Source: CAZXWK01 sp964644675 (GTDB lineage: Bacteria > Actinomycetota > Coriobacteriia > Anaerosomatales > JAAXUF01). From it: a DNA stretch of 64,000 nt. Where the stretch lies: positions 33,322-97,321 of the forward strand of contig CAZXWK010000004.1 in assembly GCA_964644675.1 (NCBI GenBank). The letters are read 5' to 3'. Position numbers and translations under genes: made by a program. The notes below the pieces were generated by a model. That model was not told the DNA's origin, searched no databases, and saw nothing but the letters and a program-made list of their open reading frames with translations. This document shows positions 42,806 to 51,736 of this stretch, piece by piece (the first letter of the stretch is position 1; each line of letters begins with the position of its first letter).

Positions 42806-43420
42806 CTACTGTGCGGGCGCCGGCACCGGCGTCGCCGCCGCCGAAGCGTTCTGACTCGCGGGAATGACGTACGCCTCGATCTGCAGGACCGTCGAGACGG
42901 ACCACTCGGGCAACTGGGGATTCGATGGCGACGCGTTGTCGAGGAGGCTGCTTCCCGACTCCATGATGCGGATGCCGCGGTTGAGCTCCATGATCCGCTT
43001 GAGGTAGTCGATGGTATCCGCCCACGTGCCCCAGACCTTCATCTCCATGGGAATGGAGAGGTACGTGGCGTCCGCGCTGCTCTTGGGATCGGCGGGGGCC
43101 ACGCTCTGCAGCTGGACGCCCGACGCGAACGCCGCGTCCTGCAGATCGATGATCAGCGACGGCAGGTCCGGGTTCTCCGGCACCATCGTCGCAAGCTCGA
43201 TCCACTGCGCGTCCGTGTCCGCAGCCCGGTTCTTGCTGGTCTGGCGCTGAGCGAGCAGCGCCTGCGCCGTCTGAACCTGCTGCTGCGCGGCGGCAACGTC
43301 GCTGTCCATGCCGCGAAGCCTCCCGATCTGTGGCCACACGAGCAGCGCCCCCAAGACGACGAGGACGAGCACGAGACCGACGACCACGAGTATCAGTTGT
43401 TCGCGAGGTCCCAGTTTCAT
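42806..43420 (-). CDS. pilO: Type IV pilus inner-membrane protein PilO
   Basis: A 204-residue protein with a short cytoplasmic start, one helix (about 8-30), a coiled coil (about 40-65) and a ferredoxin-like domain with MEMKVWGTWADTIDYLKRIMELNRGI, the PilO pattern. It builds the alignment complex with PilN and PilM. The ATG has only weak upstream pairing. It ends 15 bases before the PilP-like gene and follows pilN by 14 bases. Confidence 0.88.
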   Translation of the reverse strand: MKLGPREQLILVVVGLVLVLVVLGALLVWPQIGRLRGMDSDVAAAQQQVQTAQALLAQRQTSKNRAADTDAQWIELATMVPENPDLPSLIIDLQDAAFASGVQLQSVAPADPKSSADATYLSIPMEMKVWGTWADTIDYLKRIMELNRGIRIMESGSSLLDNASPSNPQLPEWSVSTVLQIEAYVIPASQNASAAATPVPAPAQ

Positions 43421-43434
43421 CTTCGCATCATCTC

Positions 43435-44100
43435 TTACTGGCCGGTGCTAGGCGGGGCAGGAACGGCGGGGTTGCCGCTCGCGGTGGCCGGGGCAGGAGG
43501 AGGAATGATCTTCCCTGTCGATTCGAACTGGACGACGTCCTCCGGAAGCGGCTGGGCAGCTGTGGCGCTCGCTGCCGTGCGCTGATAGGAGTTGTTGAGC
43601 GCGTTCACGAGCCAGACGTCGTAGATGTCCGGCAGCTCTCCGAGTCGAACGAGTGTCTTCGCGACGGACTTGTAGCCGACATCCATGGACTGGCTCGGCG
43701 AGCGTGGGGTCATGCCGCGGATGCGCAGGCCCGCGGTCTCGCCCACGACCATCGTGTCGAGCCAGACCTCGTCCGGCAGCACGAGGGAGACCTCCTCGGC
43801 GATATTGCCCACGTCCAACCGGCTCGCAAGCGCCCGCTGGGCGATCGCGGAGCGAGCAGCGAGCTGCTGCTCCTTCTGCTCGAAGATGCTGAAGGCGTCC
43901 GCTTGGGCCTGAAGCGCAGCGCTCTGCTCCTTCAGCGACTGGAGCTCGGCGTTCTTGGCCCCGCCACTGAGCATGAGGTACGCGTAGATCAGAACCAGGA
44001 TCGCCGCGAGGATGGCGAACGCGATGAAGACGTAGGGATACCACTTCTCCCAGCGCCGCTTCTCGAGTACCTCGGGCGGGAGCAGGTTGATGCGCACCAT
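43435..44100 (-). CDS. pilN: Type IV pilus inner-membrane protein PilN
   Basis: A 221-residue protein: the MVRINLLPPEVLEKRR N terminus is the conserved PilM-binding motif. One helix (about 22-45), a coiled coil (about 48-85) and a beta-rich periplasmic-type domain with EEVSLVLPDEVWLDTMVVGETAGLRI and FAKTLVRLGE-like VAKTLVRLGELPDI follow. It links PilM to PilO. It begins right after the pilM stop with no gap. Confidence 0.9.
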   Translation of the reverse strand: MVRINLLPPEVLEKRRWEKWYPYVFIAFAILAAILVLIYAYLMLSGGAKNAELQSLKEQSAALQAQADAFSIFEQKEQQLAARSAIAQRALASRLDVGNIAEEVSLVLPDEVWLDTMVVGETAGLRIRGMTPRSPSQSMDVGYKSVAKTLVRLGELPDIYDVWLVNALNNSYQRTAASATAAQPLPEDVVQFESTGKIIPPPAPATASGNPAVPAPPSTGQ

Positions 44101-45222
44101 TTAGGCGACACCCCCCAGCGCCAGGCCGATCGCAGCAGCGCTCCCCATGCGATCGGCGAGTACGGCCTGCTCTACGGCACCTGATGCCTGGATCTGAACG
44201 AGAGGGTCGCCGAGAACCACCTCGGTCTGGAGGCCCTTCTCGAGGTAGTTCGGGAGGTTGCGCAGCTGGGACCCCGTGCCGGTCAGGTAGATCCTGCGGA
44301 TCGTCCGGACCTGGGTGGCCTGCGTGAGGTAGTAGTCGAGCGAACGGCGCACTTCGGCGATGAATTTGTTCGCCTCGCGCTCGAGCGCCTCCTGCGCGAC
44401 CTGCATGACCTGAGGCTCCCCGCCGACGGGCGCCGGTTCGGGCGCCTCGATGCTGGGAAGGCCCGCGCGGATCTTGAGTTCTTCGGCCTCGTCGAACGTC
44501 AGATTGAGCACGTTGGCGATGGCCTGGGTGAACTGGTTGCCGGCGAGCGACGACACGCGGGTGAATCGCGGGATGCCCCGCTCGACGACCGCGATGTTCG
44601 TCAGCCCCGAGCTGATGTGGACCACGCCGAGCGCCTCGCCCGCGTCAGTCTCGTCCGCGAGCCAGCCGGTCTGGCTGCCGAGAAGCGCTCGCACGAGCGC
44701 AAACGCCGTGACGTCGACCTGAGCCAGCTTCAGTCCTGAACCCGTGACGGCGTCGACGACGCTCTGGATCATGTCTCGCTGTGCCGCGACGAGCAGCACT
44801 TCCATCATGTGCTCGTCGCCCGGAGTCATGTAGTCGCCGATGATCTGGAAGTCGAGGATGGCCTCTTCAACCGGGATCGGGATGTAGTCCTGGGCCTGAT
44901 ACTGGATGGCGCCCGCAAGCTCGTCGCGCTCCATGAACGGGAGGTCGATGAGTCGGACCACGACCTTCTGGTTCGAGACCCCCACCGCGACGTCTTTGAC
45001 CCGGATGCCCGTGCGCTTCCACAGTTCGCGAATGGCCCCGGACACGGCTTCGGGATCGACAATCTCACCCTCGACGACCGCGCCGAACGGCATGGCCACG
45101 GCGCCATAGGCGACAAGGGTGTTCCCCGAACCGGATTGTTTGATCTGGGCGGCGCGTATGTAGTCGGTCCCGATGTCGAGGCCGACCGGTGGTGGTACCG
45201 CGCCGAAGGATGCAGGAGCCAA
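44101..45222 (-). CDS. pilM: Type IV pilus actin-like ATPase PilM
   Basis: A 373-residue actin-fold protein of the PilM family, cytoplasmic anchor of the alignment complex. It begins PVGLDIGTDYIRAAQIK (phosphate 1 loop) and has VGVSNQKVVVRLIDLPFME, the phosphate-2-like VVHISSGLTNIAVVERG and IYLTGTGSQLRNLPNYLEKGL. The TTG at 45220-45222 has GGGAGG 5 bases upstream and gives a sensible N terminus; another TTG 15 bases earlier is possible. A promoter candidate lies upstream, so pilMNO and the PilP-like gene may be their own transcript. Confidence 0.93.
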   Translation of the reverse strand: MAPASFGAVPPPVGLDIGTDYIRAAQIKQSGSGNTLVAYGAVAMPFGAVVEGEIVDPEAVSGAIRELWKRTGIRVKDVAVGVSNQKVVVRLIDLPFMERDELAGAIQYQAQDYIPIPVEEAILDFQIIGDYMTPGDEHMMEVLLVAAQRDMIQSVVDAVTGSGLKLAQVDVTAFALVRALLGSQTGWLADETDAGEALGVVHISSGLTNIAVVERGIPRFTRVSSLAGNQFTQAIANVLNLTFDEAEELKIRAGLPSIEAPEPAPVGGEPQVMQVAQEALEREANKFIAEVRRSLDYYLTQATQVRTIRRIYLTGTGSQLRNLPNYLEKGLQTEVVLGDPLVQIQASGAVEQAVLADRMGSAAAIGLALGGVA

Positions 45223-45290
45223 CGCGTCCTCCCTCAATTATGTGCTGCGTCCAGGCTGCGATAAGTGCTACTGCGATGGTCCCGTGGCAG

Positions 45291-45318
45291 ATGATACCAC
45301 ATCACCTGCCTGCAACAA
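45291..45318 (-). promoter_or_regulatory. Candidate pilM promoter (TTGTTG-N16-TATCAT)
   Basis: On the minus strand TTGTTG (45313-45318) and TATCAT (45291-45296) are spaced 16 bases, about 70 bases before the pilM TTG. It fits the sigma70 pattern reasonably. Confidence 0.4.
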
Positions 45319-45390
45319 CTAGTTTCGACATCCTGAGGGTCGGGCTTTAGGACAACCGGTCAGCACGCTCGTGACTCACGTCACACTGCG

Positions 45391-46218
45391 TCATCCGAAC
45401 AGCGACAGGTACCATCCCCACACCGCCGGCCCGAAGGCCGTGGTCGCGACCGCCCCGAGCGCCAGGAAGGGCCCCAGCGGGAACTTGAGTTTGCTGGCCG
45501 GCACACGCTTCAACCGGGAAGCCGACACACCGTAGAAGGCGCCCAGAACACTCCCCACGAAGAAGGCGAAGACGCCCCACACGCCGAGGAACACGCCGAT
45601 CGCGGCCAACAGCTTGACGTCCCCCATGCCGAAGCCCTGCGCGGCGCGGACGCGGTAGTAGACGAGCGCGATGGCGGCCGCGATGCCGGCCGATGCCACC
45701 GCCCCGAGCAACGCCGCGACCAGCGGCTGGCCCCACGTGCCCGGAAACGTCGTCAAGAGCGGAGCGAGCGGGACGCCCGTGAACTGCGCGGCCGTCGCGC
45801 AAAGCGTGCCACCGACGAAGAGCGTGCCGACGATGGGGTTTGGAAGGCGCATCGTGTCGATGTCGATGAACGACAGGATCAGCAGCACGTAGAAGAAGAA
45901 GATCGCGACCGCCGCCTGAGGCGTGGCGCCATACAGCACCCCTGCCAGAACCCACAGCAGGCCCGAGATGAGCTCGACGAGCGGATAGCGGATCGATATC
46001 GGGGTGCCGCAATGCCGACAGCGGCCGCGCAGCAGCACCGCCCAGGAGAGCAGAGGGATGTTGTCGTACCACGCGATCTCGTTCTCGCACACCGGGCAGT
46101 GCGACGGCGGAGAGACGACCGACTCGCCACGCGGAAGCCGCCAGATCAGAACGTTGCCGAAGGATCCGAACAGCAGTCCGAACAGAGCGAGCAGCCCAAG
46201 ATAGAGCGCGTTCGGCAA
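45391..46218 (-). CDS. pilD: Prepilin peptidase / N-methyltransferase
   Basis: A 275-residue A24-family aspartyl peptidase that cleaves prepilin leaders and methylates the new N terminus. The N-terminal methyltransferase part has the zinc-binding pairs CPVC and CRHC in the GESVVSPPSHCPVC region. The catalytic Asp residues are in FIDIDTMRLPN and GFGMGDVKLLAA. About eight helices. The TTG at 46216-46218 has GGGGAGG 5 bases upstream, giving the family start PNALYLGLLALFGLLFGS; longer starts at 46233-46266 are possible. It would process PilA and the three minor pilins here. Confidence 0.93.
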   Translation of the reverse strand: MPNALYLGLLALFGLLFGSFGNVLIWRLPRGESVVSPPSHCPVCENEIAWYDNIPLLSWAVLLRGRCRHCGTPISIRYPLVELISGLLWVLAGVLYGATPQAAVAIFFFYVLLILSFIDIDTMRLPNPIVGTLFVGGTLCATAAQFTGVPLAPLLTTFPGTWGQPLVAALLGAVASAGIAAAIALVYYRVRAAQGFGMGDVKLLAAIGVFLGVWGVFAFFVGSVLGAFYGVSASRLKRVPASKLKFPLGPFLALGAVATTAFGPAVWGWYLSLFG

Positions 46219-46272
46219 AGCATCCTCCCCCATCGTCATCCGGTACGTGCATGGTAGCCCAAGCAACCTGAA

Positions 46273-46300
46273 CGCCGCACGGCCCGATGACCGTGCGGCG
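46273..46300 (-). terminator. Second hairpin between pilA and pilD
   Basis: A perfect 10-bp stem (cgccgcacgg / ccgtgcggcg) with an 8-base loop lies just past the pilA terminator. It may be a backup terminator or shield pilD from readthrough. Confidence 0.55.
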
Positions 46301-46310
46301 ACAGAAAGAA

Positions 46311-46340
46311 AGGAGGCTGGCGGTTGCCCGCCAGCCTCCT
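46311..46340 (-). terminator. Intrinsic terminator of pilA
   Basis: A perfect 13-bp stem (aggaggctggcgg / ccgccagcctcct) with a TTGC loop, followed on the minus strand by TTCTTTCTG. This is the only clear U-tailed terminator I found in the window, and its placement right after the major pilin gene makes sense for a highly expressed gene. Confidence 0.85.
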
Positions 46341-46368
46341 GACCACAAACCAGCTCGTGCTTGCAGAC

Positions 46369-46740
46369 CTACGGGTGGGTACCGTGATCCGTGGCGCTGC
46401 AGGTGACCGTGATGGTCGCGGTCGGGTTGGCGCTCACCAGCGAGTAGGTGCCGCCGGCGTTGCAGACCGGAGGAGTCTTGACGTACTTCGGCGACAGAGC
46501 GGCCAGGACCGACGCGTAGTCCGTGAACGTCGCGACGGCGCCAGACTCGTCCTGATCGGCGCGGTAGGTCTGGAAGGCGCCCTCAACGGTGCGCTCGTTG
46601 GCGTAGCAGCTCTTCTTCTGAGCGGACGCCTTGGCGGAGTTGAAGACCGGGACTGCGATAGCGACAAGAATACCGATAATAAGCACGACGACCATGAGTT
46701 CCACGAGGGTAAAGCCCTCATCCTTACGGAACATCTTCAT
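46369..46740 (-). CDS. pilA: Type IV major pilin precursor
   Basis: A 123-residue prepilin, short as for many Gram-positive pilins. The leader MKMFRKDEG is cut before FTLVELMVVVLIIGILVAIAVP, with Glu at mature position 5. The C-terminal domain has three further Cys (SCYANE, VCNAGG, VTCSATD), likely a disulfide. The ribosome site AAAGGAGGTG is a near-perfect match to the 16S end, and a U-tailed terminator follows, both signs of high expression. It is the only pilin in the main locus; minor pilins lie 8 kb away. Confidence 0.92.
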   Translation of the reverse strand: MKMFRKDEGFTLVELMVVVLIIGILVAIAVPVFNSAKASAQKKSCYANERTVEGAFQTYRADQDESGAVATFTDYASVLAALSPKYVKTPPVCNAGGTYSLVSANPTATITVTCSATDHGTHP

Positions 46741-46747
46741 GACCTCG

Positions 46748-46757
46748 CACCTCCTTT
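46748..46757 (-). promoter_or_regulatory. Unusually strong pilA ribosome binding site
   Basis: On the minus strand AAAGGAGGTG lies 7 bases before the pilA ATG, the longest Shine-Dalgarno match in the window. It supports abundant PilA. Confidence 0.75.
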
Positions 46758-46914
46758 CCCCCTGCTGGGGACATGGGAAGGATCTGCCTCCCCGATTCCG
46801 ACATTAGCTGTATCGGCCCCCTTTGGCCGTACTTGAGTCGAAACCTGAGGGAATTTTCATCTTCTGCACGAGCATCCGGTGAACGGTCGGCGAAGAGTGA
46901 CCACGGTCACACAG

Positions 46915-46949
46915 GACGAGGGGCCGGCAACGACCCCCGGCCCCTCGTC
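46915..46949 (-). terminator. Hairpin after pilC
   Basis: A perfect 13-bp stem (gacgaggggccgg / ccggcccctcgtc) with a 9-base loop lies 19 bases past the pilC stop, in the 227-base pilC-pilA gap. A smaller gtgacc/ggtcac palindrome follows at 46897-46910. No U-tract. The gap must also hold the pilA promoter, which I could not identify with confidence. Confidence 0.6.
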
Positions 46950-46967
46950 TATGAAGTGCGTTCTGGG

Positions 46968-48176
46968 CTACTGGACGAGCGTGATGACCTGGAACATCGG
47001 CATGTACAGCGCGACGACCATGCCACCGACGATGACGCCGAGCGAGGCCATCATCAGCGGCTCGATGAGCGAGGTGAGGCCGTCGGTGGCCGTCGAGACC
47101 TCCTCGTCGTAGAAGTCCGCGATCTTGTTCAGCATCGCGTCGAGAGCGCCCGTCTCCTCGCCGACCGCGATCATCTGCACGAGCATCGACGGGAACACCT
47201 TGGACTCCGAGAGCGGCTTCGCGATCGTCTCGCCTTCCTTGATCGCCGACCGCGCGTGCTTGACAGCGTCCGCGACGACCTCGTTTCCCGACGTGTCCGC
47301 GACAATGTCGAGCGCCGAGAGGATCGGCACACCCGCCGAGACGAGCGTACCGAAGGTCCTGGTGAACTTCGCGAGCGCGATCTTGCGCGTCAGCTGGCCG
47401 AAGACCGGCATGTTGAGCTTGGCGCCGTCCCAGATGCGCTTGCCGGGGCCTCCGGACCACCACTTGAACACGAAGATCAGGGCAACGAGCCCGACCGCGG
47501 ATACCGCGCCCCAGATACTCGCGACGAAGTTCGATGCGTTGACGAGCACCTGCGTCATGAACGGGAGCTGTCCGCCCATGTCGGCGAACATCTTCTCGAA
47601 GGTCGGCACGACGAAGATCATCATCGCGACCAGGACCACGAGGACGAGACCACCCATGGCGATCGGGTACGTCATCGCGGACTTGATCTTCGCCTTGAGG
47701 GCCTGCTCGTTCTCGAAGTGGTCCGCGACACGCGCGAGCACCTCGTCCAATACACCACCTGTCTCACCGGCACGCACCATGTTGACGAAGATGGGTGGGA
47801 ACACCTTGGGGTGCTTGCCCAGAGAATCCGAGAGCGACTGGCCGGCCTCGACGTCCTTGCCGATCTGCGAGATGACCGTGCGCAGTCCCGCACTCTCGGT
47901 CTGCGCGCCAAGGATCGAGAGGCACTTGGTGAGCGAGAGTCCGGCGTTGATCATCGTCGCGAACTGGCGGGCGAAGATCGTCACGTCCTTGGGCTTCACG
48001 CCCGTGCCGAACGTGATCTCGTTCAGCGAGGCAAGGCCACCCTGCTGGTCGAGCTCGAGGATGATGTAGCCCATCTGCGTGAGCTTCGCCTGCACGGCGT
48101 CCTTGCTGTCGCCTTCGAGCTTGCCCTTGACGACCTTGCCGGCCTTGTCCCGTACGGCGTAGTTGAACGTAGCCAT
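46968..48176 (-). CDS. pilC: Type IV pilus platform protein PilC (GspF family)
   Basis: A 402-residue inner-membrane platform protein with two GspF repeats. The N terminus MATFNYAVRDKAGKVVKGKLEG, then FARQFATMINAGLSLTKCLSIL and a second FTRTFGTLVSAGVPILSALDIV show the duplication; three helices lie at about 170, 220 and 375. It couples the PilB motor to pilin insertion. The ATG has AGGAG 7 bases upstream. It follows pilB1 by 35 bases. Confidence 0.93.
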   Translation of the reverse strand: MATFNYAVRDKAGKVVKGKLEGDSKDAVQAKLTQMGYIILELDQQGGLASLNEITFGTGVKPKDVTIFARQFATMINAGLSLTKCLSILGAQTESAGLRTVISQIGKDVEAGQSLSDSLGKHPKVFPPIFVNMVRAGETGGVLDEVLARVADHFENEQALKAKIKSAMTYPIAMGGLVLVVLVAMMIFVVPTFEKMFADMGGQLPFMTQVLVNASNFVASIWGAVSAVGLVALIFVFKWWSGGPGKRIWDGAKLNMPVFGQLTRKIALAKFTRTFGTLVSAGVPILSALDIVADTSGNEVVADAVKHARSAIKEGETIAKPLSESKVFPSMLVQMIAVGEETGALDAMLNKIADFYDEEVSTATDGLTSLIEPLMMASLGVIVGGMVVALYMPMFQVITLVQ

Positions 48177-48211
48177 GATGCGCTCCTGCCCCTGTGCGTA
48201 GCGTTCCTGCG

Positions 48212-49885
48212 CTACACGATGACGCGGACGACCTCTTCGATAGACGTCTGACCCATTCGGACCTTCTCAAGCCCGTCCTGCCGCAGCGTGAGCATGCCCT
48301 GCTCCATCGCGACCTCGCGAATCTCCTCGGAGGTGGCTTCCTCGACGCACAACCGGCTGATCTCCTCGGACATCATCAGCACCTCGTGCACACCGATGCG
48401 GCCGCGGTAGCCGGTGCCGCCGCATTTCTTGCAGCCGACGGCACGGTAGACGGTCTCAGGCAGATTATCGGCAGTGTAGCCCGCCTCGATGAGTACTTCG
48501 GGCCGAGGGGTCCATGGCTGGCGGCAATCGCTGCACAGCTTGCGCGCGAGGCGCTGACCCAGAACGCAGTCGACCGCCGACGAAACGAGAAACGGCTCGA
48601 CGCCCATCTCGATGAGACGAGTCACGGCACCCGGCGCGTCATTCGTGTGGAGCGTCGAGAGAACCAAGTGCCCGGTCAGTGCCGACTCGATCGCGATCTG
48701 CGCGGTCTCTTCGTCTCGAATCTCACCGACCAGGATGACGTCGGGCGAGCATCTGAGGAACGAGCGGAGCGCTCGGGCGAACGTCAGCCCGGCGCGCGTG
48801 TTGATCTGGCACTGGTTGACGCCGGGAAGCCGGTACTCGACCGGGTCCTCGGCGGTGATGATGTGTCGGCCGGGGTCGTTGAGCACGTTGATCGCCGCGT
48901 AGAGCGATGTGGACTTGCCAGAGCCGGTCGGACCGGTCACGAGGATCGCGCCGTAGGGTTTGGTGAAGGAGCTCTCGAAGCGCTCCAGGGATGACGGCAG
49001 GAAGCCCAGGTCCGAGAGCTGGAGCAGGATCGAGTCCTTGCGCAGGATTCGGAGGACGACCCGTTCGCCGTAGACCGTCGGCAGGGTCGACACGCGGAAG
49101 TCCATCTTGTGCCCGCCGACCGACACCGCGCAGTGGCCGTCCTGCGGCTTGCGGGACTCGGCGATGTCCATCTCGGCCATGATCTTGAAGCGGGAGATGA
49201 TCGACGTCTGGATCGACTTGGGTGCGGGTGGCATCGCCTCGTGCAGAACGCCGTCGACGCGGAACCGGACGCGAAGGTCGGACTCCTGCGGCTCGACGTG
49301 GATGTCGGACGCGCGATCGGCGACCGCTTTCTGAATGATGTAGTTGACCAACTTGACGGCCGGGGCCTCGCTCTCGACACCCGTGAGCTGGCCGAGCTCC
49401 TCGTCGCTGATGTCCTCGGTGCCGAGGAACATGTCGTCCTCGGTGTGCTCGGCGACCTTGTAGTACTCCTCGATCGCCGCGATGATGTCGTCTTTGGTCG
49501 AGATCGCGGGCTTGATGTCGTGCGCGGTGATGATGCGCAGGTCGTCGAGCGCGAGGACATTCTGTGGATCGGCCATCGCCACGAGCAGGACGCCGTCGCT
49601 CACCTCCACGGGCATGAGCGTGTAGCGGACCGCGAGCTCTCTGGAGACCAGCGCGACGGCCGCGGGCTCGGGGCGGCGCTCGGCGAAGTCGATGTACTCG
49701 ATGCCGATCTGGCGCGCCATGACCGAAAGGATGGCGCCCTGGCTTGCGTAGCCCAGATCGACCAGGACGCGACCGAGCGGGCTGCCCGTCGCGCGGTGGA
49801 CCTCGAGCGCGTCGTTCAGCTGCTTGTCGGTGATGATGCCCGCCCGCATGAGGAGCTGGCCGAGCCGTTGTCCTGCTTCCGCCAC
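48212..49885 (-). CDS. pilB: Type IV pilus extension ATPase PilB, copy 1
   Basis: A 557-residue GspE/PilB-family hexameric ATPase. The MshEN-type N-terminal domain (RLGQLLMRAGIITDKQLNDAL, about 1-150) is followed by the core with Walker A GPTGSGKST (318-326), the Asp box ITAEDPVEYRLPG, Walker B VILVGEIRDEETA and the His box LSTLHTNDA. The zinc site is CSDC (about 451) plus CKKCGGTGY (about 485). It drives pilus extension. A GTG at 49883-49885 with GAGG 6 bases upstream is the start. The core motif RCSPDVIL has Cys-Ser where copy 2 has Gln-Asp. Directly upstream of pilC. Confidence 0.93.
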   Translation of the reverse strand: MAEAGQRLGQLLMRAGIITDKQLNDALEVHRATGSPLGRVLVDLGYASQGAILSVMARQIGIEYIDFAERRPEPAAVALVSRELAVRYTLMPVEVSDGVLLVAMADPQNVLALDDLRIITAHDIKPAISTKDDIIAAIEEYYKVAEHTEDDMFLGTEDISDEELGQLTGVESEAPAVKLVNYIIQKAVADRASDIHVEPQESDLRVRFRVDGVLHEAMPPAPKSIQTSIISRFKIMAEMDIAESRKPQDGHCAVSVGGHKMDFRVSTLPTVYGERVVLRILRKDSILLQLSDLGFLPSSLERFESSFTKPYGAILVTGPTGSGKSTSLYAAINVLNDPGRHIITAEDPVEYRLPGVNQCQINTRAGLTFARALRSFLRCSPDVILVGEIRDEETAQIAIESALTGHLVLSTLHTNDAPGAVTRLIEMGVEPFLVSSAVDCVLGQRLARKLCSDCRQPWTPRPEVLIEAGYTADNLPETVYRAVGCKKCGGTGYRGRIGVHEVLMMSEEISRLCVEEATSEEIREVAMEQGMLTLRQDGLEKVRMGQTSIEEVVRVIV

Positions 49886-49983
49886 CTGCGACCTCTTCTA
49901 CGACTGCGGATGCGGCGCGGCGAATCGCACGCGCACGGCTTCACCATGATAGCGCGACGCGCGCCCCGAGGCGTACCTCGAGA

Positions 49984-51730
49984 TTATCGGGTGCTGCCGC
50001 CCGGCGCTTTAAGGTCGCCGAGAAGTACGTCCGCGTACTTGCGGAACTGGTCGTAGGTCTTGGTCCCGGCCTTCACCCCTACCCGGTGCTCGCCGAACCA
50101 CATCTCGACGGGCGCGACCATCACCAGGTCCGGCACGCCTCTCGCGCGGTCCGTCCGCGCTGCGGTGACCGGCGCCGAGGCCGAACGGACGGCCTGGCCG
50201 GCGCGCGCGTCCGGGAGCGCCGTGCGAACGCGAGCCCGCGGGCGCGATCGACGAGGCGCGGCCGTGGCGGGTGTGGCGGGCGCCTGCGCAGGCTCAGGAG
50301 TGGGCGCGGGAATGGTGTGCGCCACCGCTGCGGGGCGCGGCGAGCTGGCGCTTGGGGCCGCCGCGGGCACGCTCGGAGCGCGAGCCGGTGTCGGCACGGC
50401 GACTCGTGGCGCGGGCGCGTCCGGGAGCGCCACCGAAGGCAGATCCTGCTGCTCTCGGAAGACCGATTCCCAGAAGGCGGAATCGGCCTCGGGCGCCGTG
50501 GGGATTCCCGGCTCGGGCACGTCGGGCACGGTCACGGTTGCCGGCGGGGGCGACCATGCCGGCTCGGGAACCGGCGGTGCCGGGGCAGGTTCGGGCACGG
50601 GCGCTGCGACCACGTCGGACACCGGCGTGGATGGCGCTTGGGCGGCGGGGGCGGGGGCAGCAACGGGGGCCNNNNNNNNNNNNNNNNNNNNNNNNNNNNN
50701 NNNNNNNNNNNNNNNNNNNNNNNNNNNNNNNNNNNNNNNNNNNNNNNNNNNNNNNNNNNNNNNNNNNNNNNGGTGCGGGTGCGGGTGCGGGTGCGGGTGC
50801 CGCGGTCGCAGGCGCCGCAGGGGTCGCCTGCACGGGTGCGGGCTCCGGAACCGGCGCTGAGGCCGGTACCGGTGTGGGCGTCGAAGCCAGAGGGCCGGGC
50901 GCCGGCGCCGCGGTAGCCGACTCCTCCGCAGGAGCGACCACCACGCCCGTTTCCGGTACCAGTGCGGCTATCTGTGCCGCGAGGTCATCCGGCTCCCCCG
51001 CTGACGGGACGACGCCCGCCGCGACCATCGGCACGACCGGCATCGCAGCCTCGGCCGGCTGAACCTGTGCCGGCGGGGCGTTGTGCGCGGGCACGACCTC
51101 CGGAACCGCGACGACCGGCTCCTGCGGCCGCACCTCGGGCACGTTCGCCAGGTCCAACACGGTGACGGGCACCGCCGCGGGCAGCAGTGGTGTTCGCTCG
51201 GCGGCGTCCGCGCCCAGCTCGGTCGGCGCACCGGGGGCCGGGGTCTCGGCAGGTGTCTCGGCAACGGCCGGGACGGGAGACTCGAGGGTGACGGGCTGCG
51301 GGGGCGCGGGGTGCTCGGCGGTCATGGGGGCCGGAGGCACCACGGGCAGGGGCTGCGTTACAGCCGGCGAGAAGGTCGGCTCGGCGATCTCGATCGGCTG
51401 ATGAGCGGCGATGCGGCCGGCGAGAGAGACCTGCGCGAGATTGGCGACGGGAGCGGGTTCCTCGGGCGGCTGCCAGTTACCGGTACGCAAGGGGGTGAGC
51501 AGTGCCGCGCTCGGACTGTCCGCGGGCACTTCGACCTCGAGGCCCTCGAGACTGACGTCGGCCGCCCCAACGGGAATGACCGGCCGCGACTCGTGCTCCA
51601 GCACCGACGGCAGGTCAGCGGGCGGCTGCTTCGCGGCACGCGAGTGACGAACGGCCGAGTACAGCAGCGCGACGAGTGCGAGGAGCAGCAGCGCGAACGT
51701 CCCTGCGACGATGGCGAGCCGCGGATCCAT
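49984..51730 (-). CDS. Pro/Ala-rich single-helix membrane protein in the pilus locus (split by assembly gap)
   Basis: One N-terminal helix (about residues 8-28), a very long Pro/Ala/Val linker of more than 400 residues, and a small folded C-terminal end: GVPDLVMVAPVEMWFGEHRVGVKAGTKTYDQFRKYADVLLGDLKA. The 100-N gap at 50672-50771 falls in the repetitive linker. The two flanks are in different frames across the nominal N count, but the residue pattern is the same (AP-rich) on both sides and both ends are open, so I read it as one gene. It lies 6 bases after the GTPase gene and before pilB1, hinting at a motor-linked or GTPase-linked role. I do not recognise a family. Confidence 0.7.
50672..50771. 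other. Assembly gap, 100 N, in low-complexity coding DNA
   Basis: Exactly 100 N, a nominal size. It abuts a GGTGCG repeat, so the gap is probably where short reads failed to resolve an Ala-Pro repeat. True length and frame are unknown. Confidence 0.95.
50772..50801. repeat. Hexanucleotide repeat GGTGCG (Ala-Pro coding)
   Basis: Four GGTGCG units plus one GGTGCC directly border the N gap. On the minus strand they encode alternating Ala-Pro. Repeat number may vary in the real genome. Confidence 0.85.
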
Positions 51731-51736
51731 CGCTCG

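Noticed and set aside
46741..46967. A c-di-GMP riboswitch before pilA
   Set aside because: I looked for the GEMM core and saw no matching conserved motifs; only a terminator-like hairpin and a small palindrome are present.
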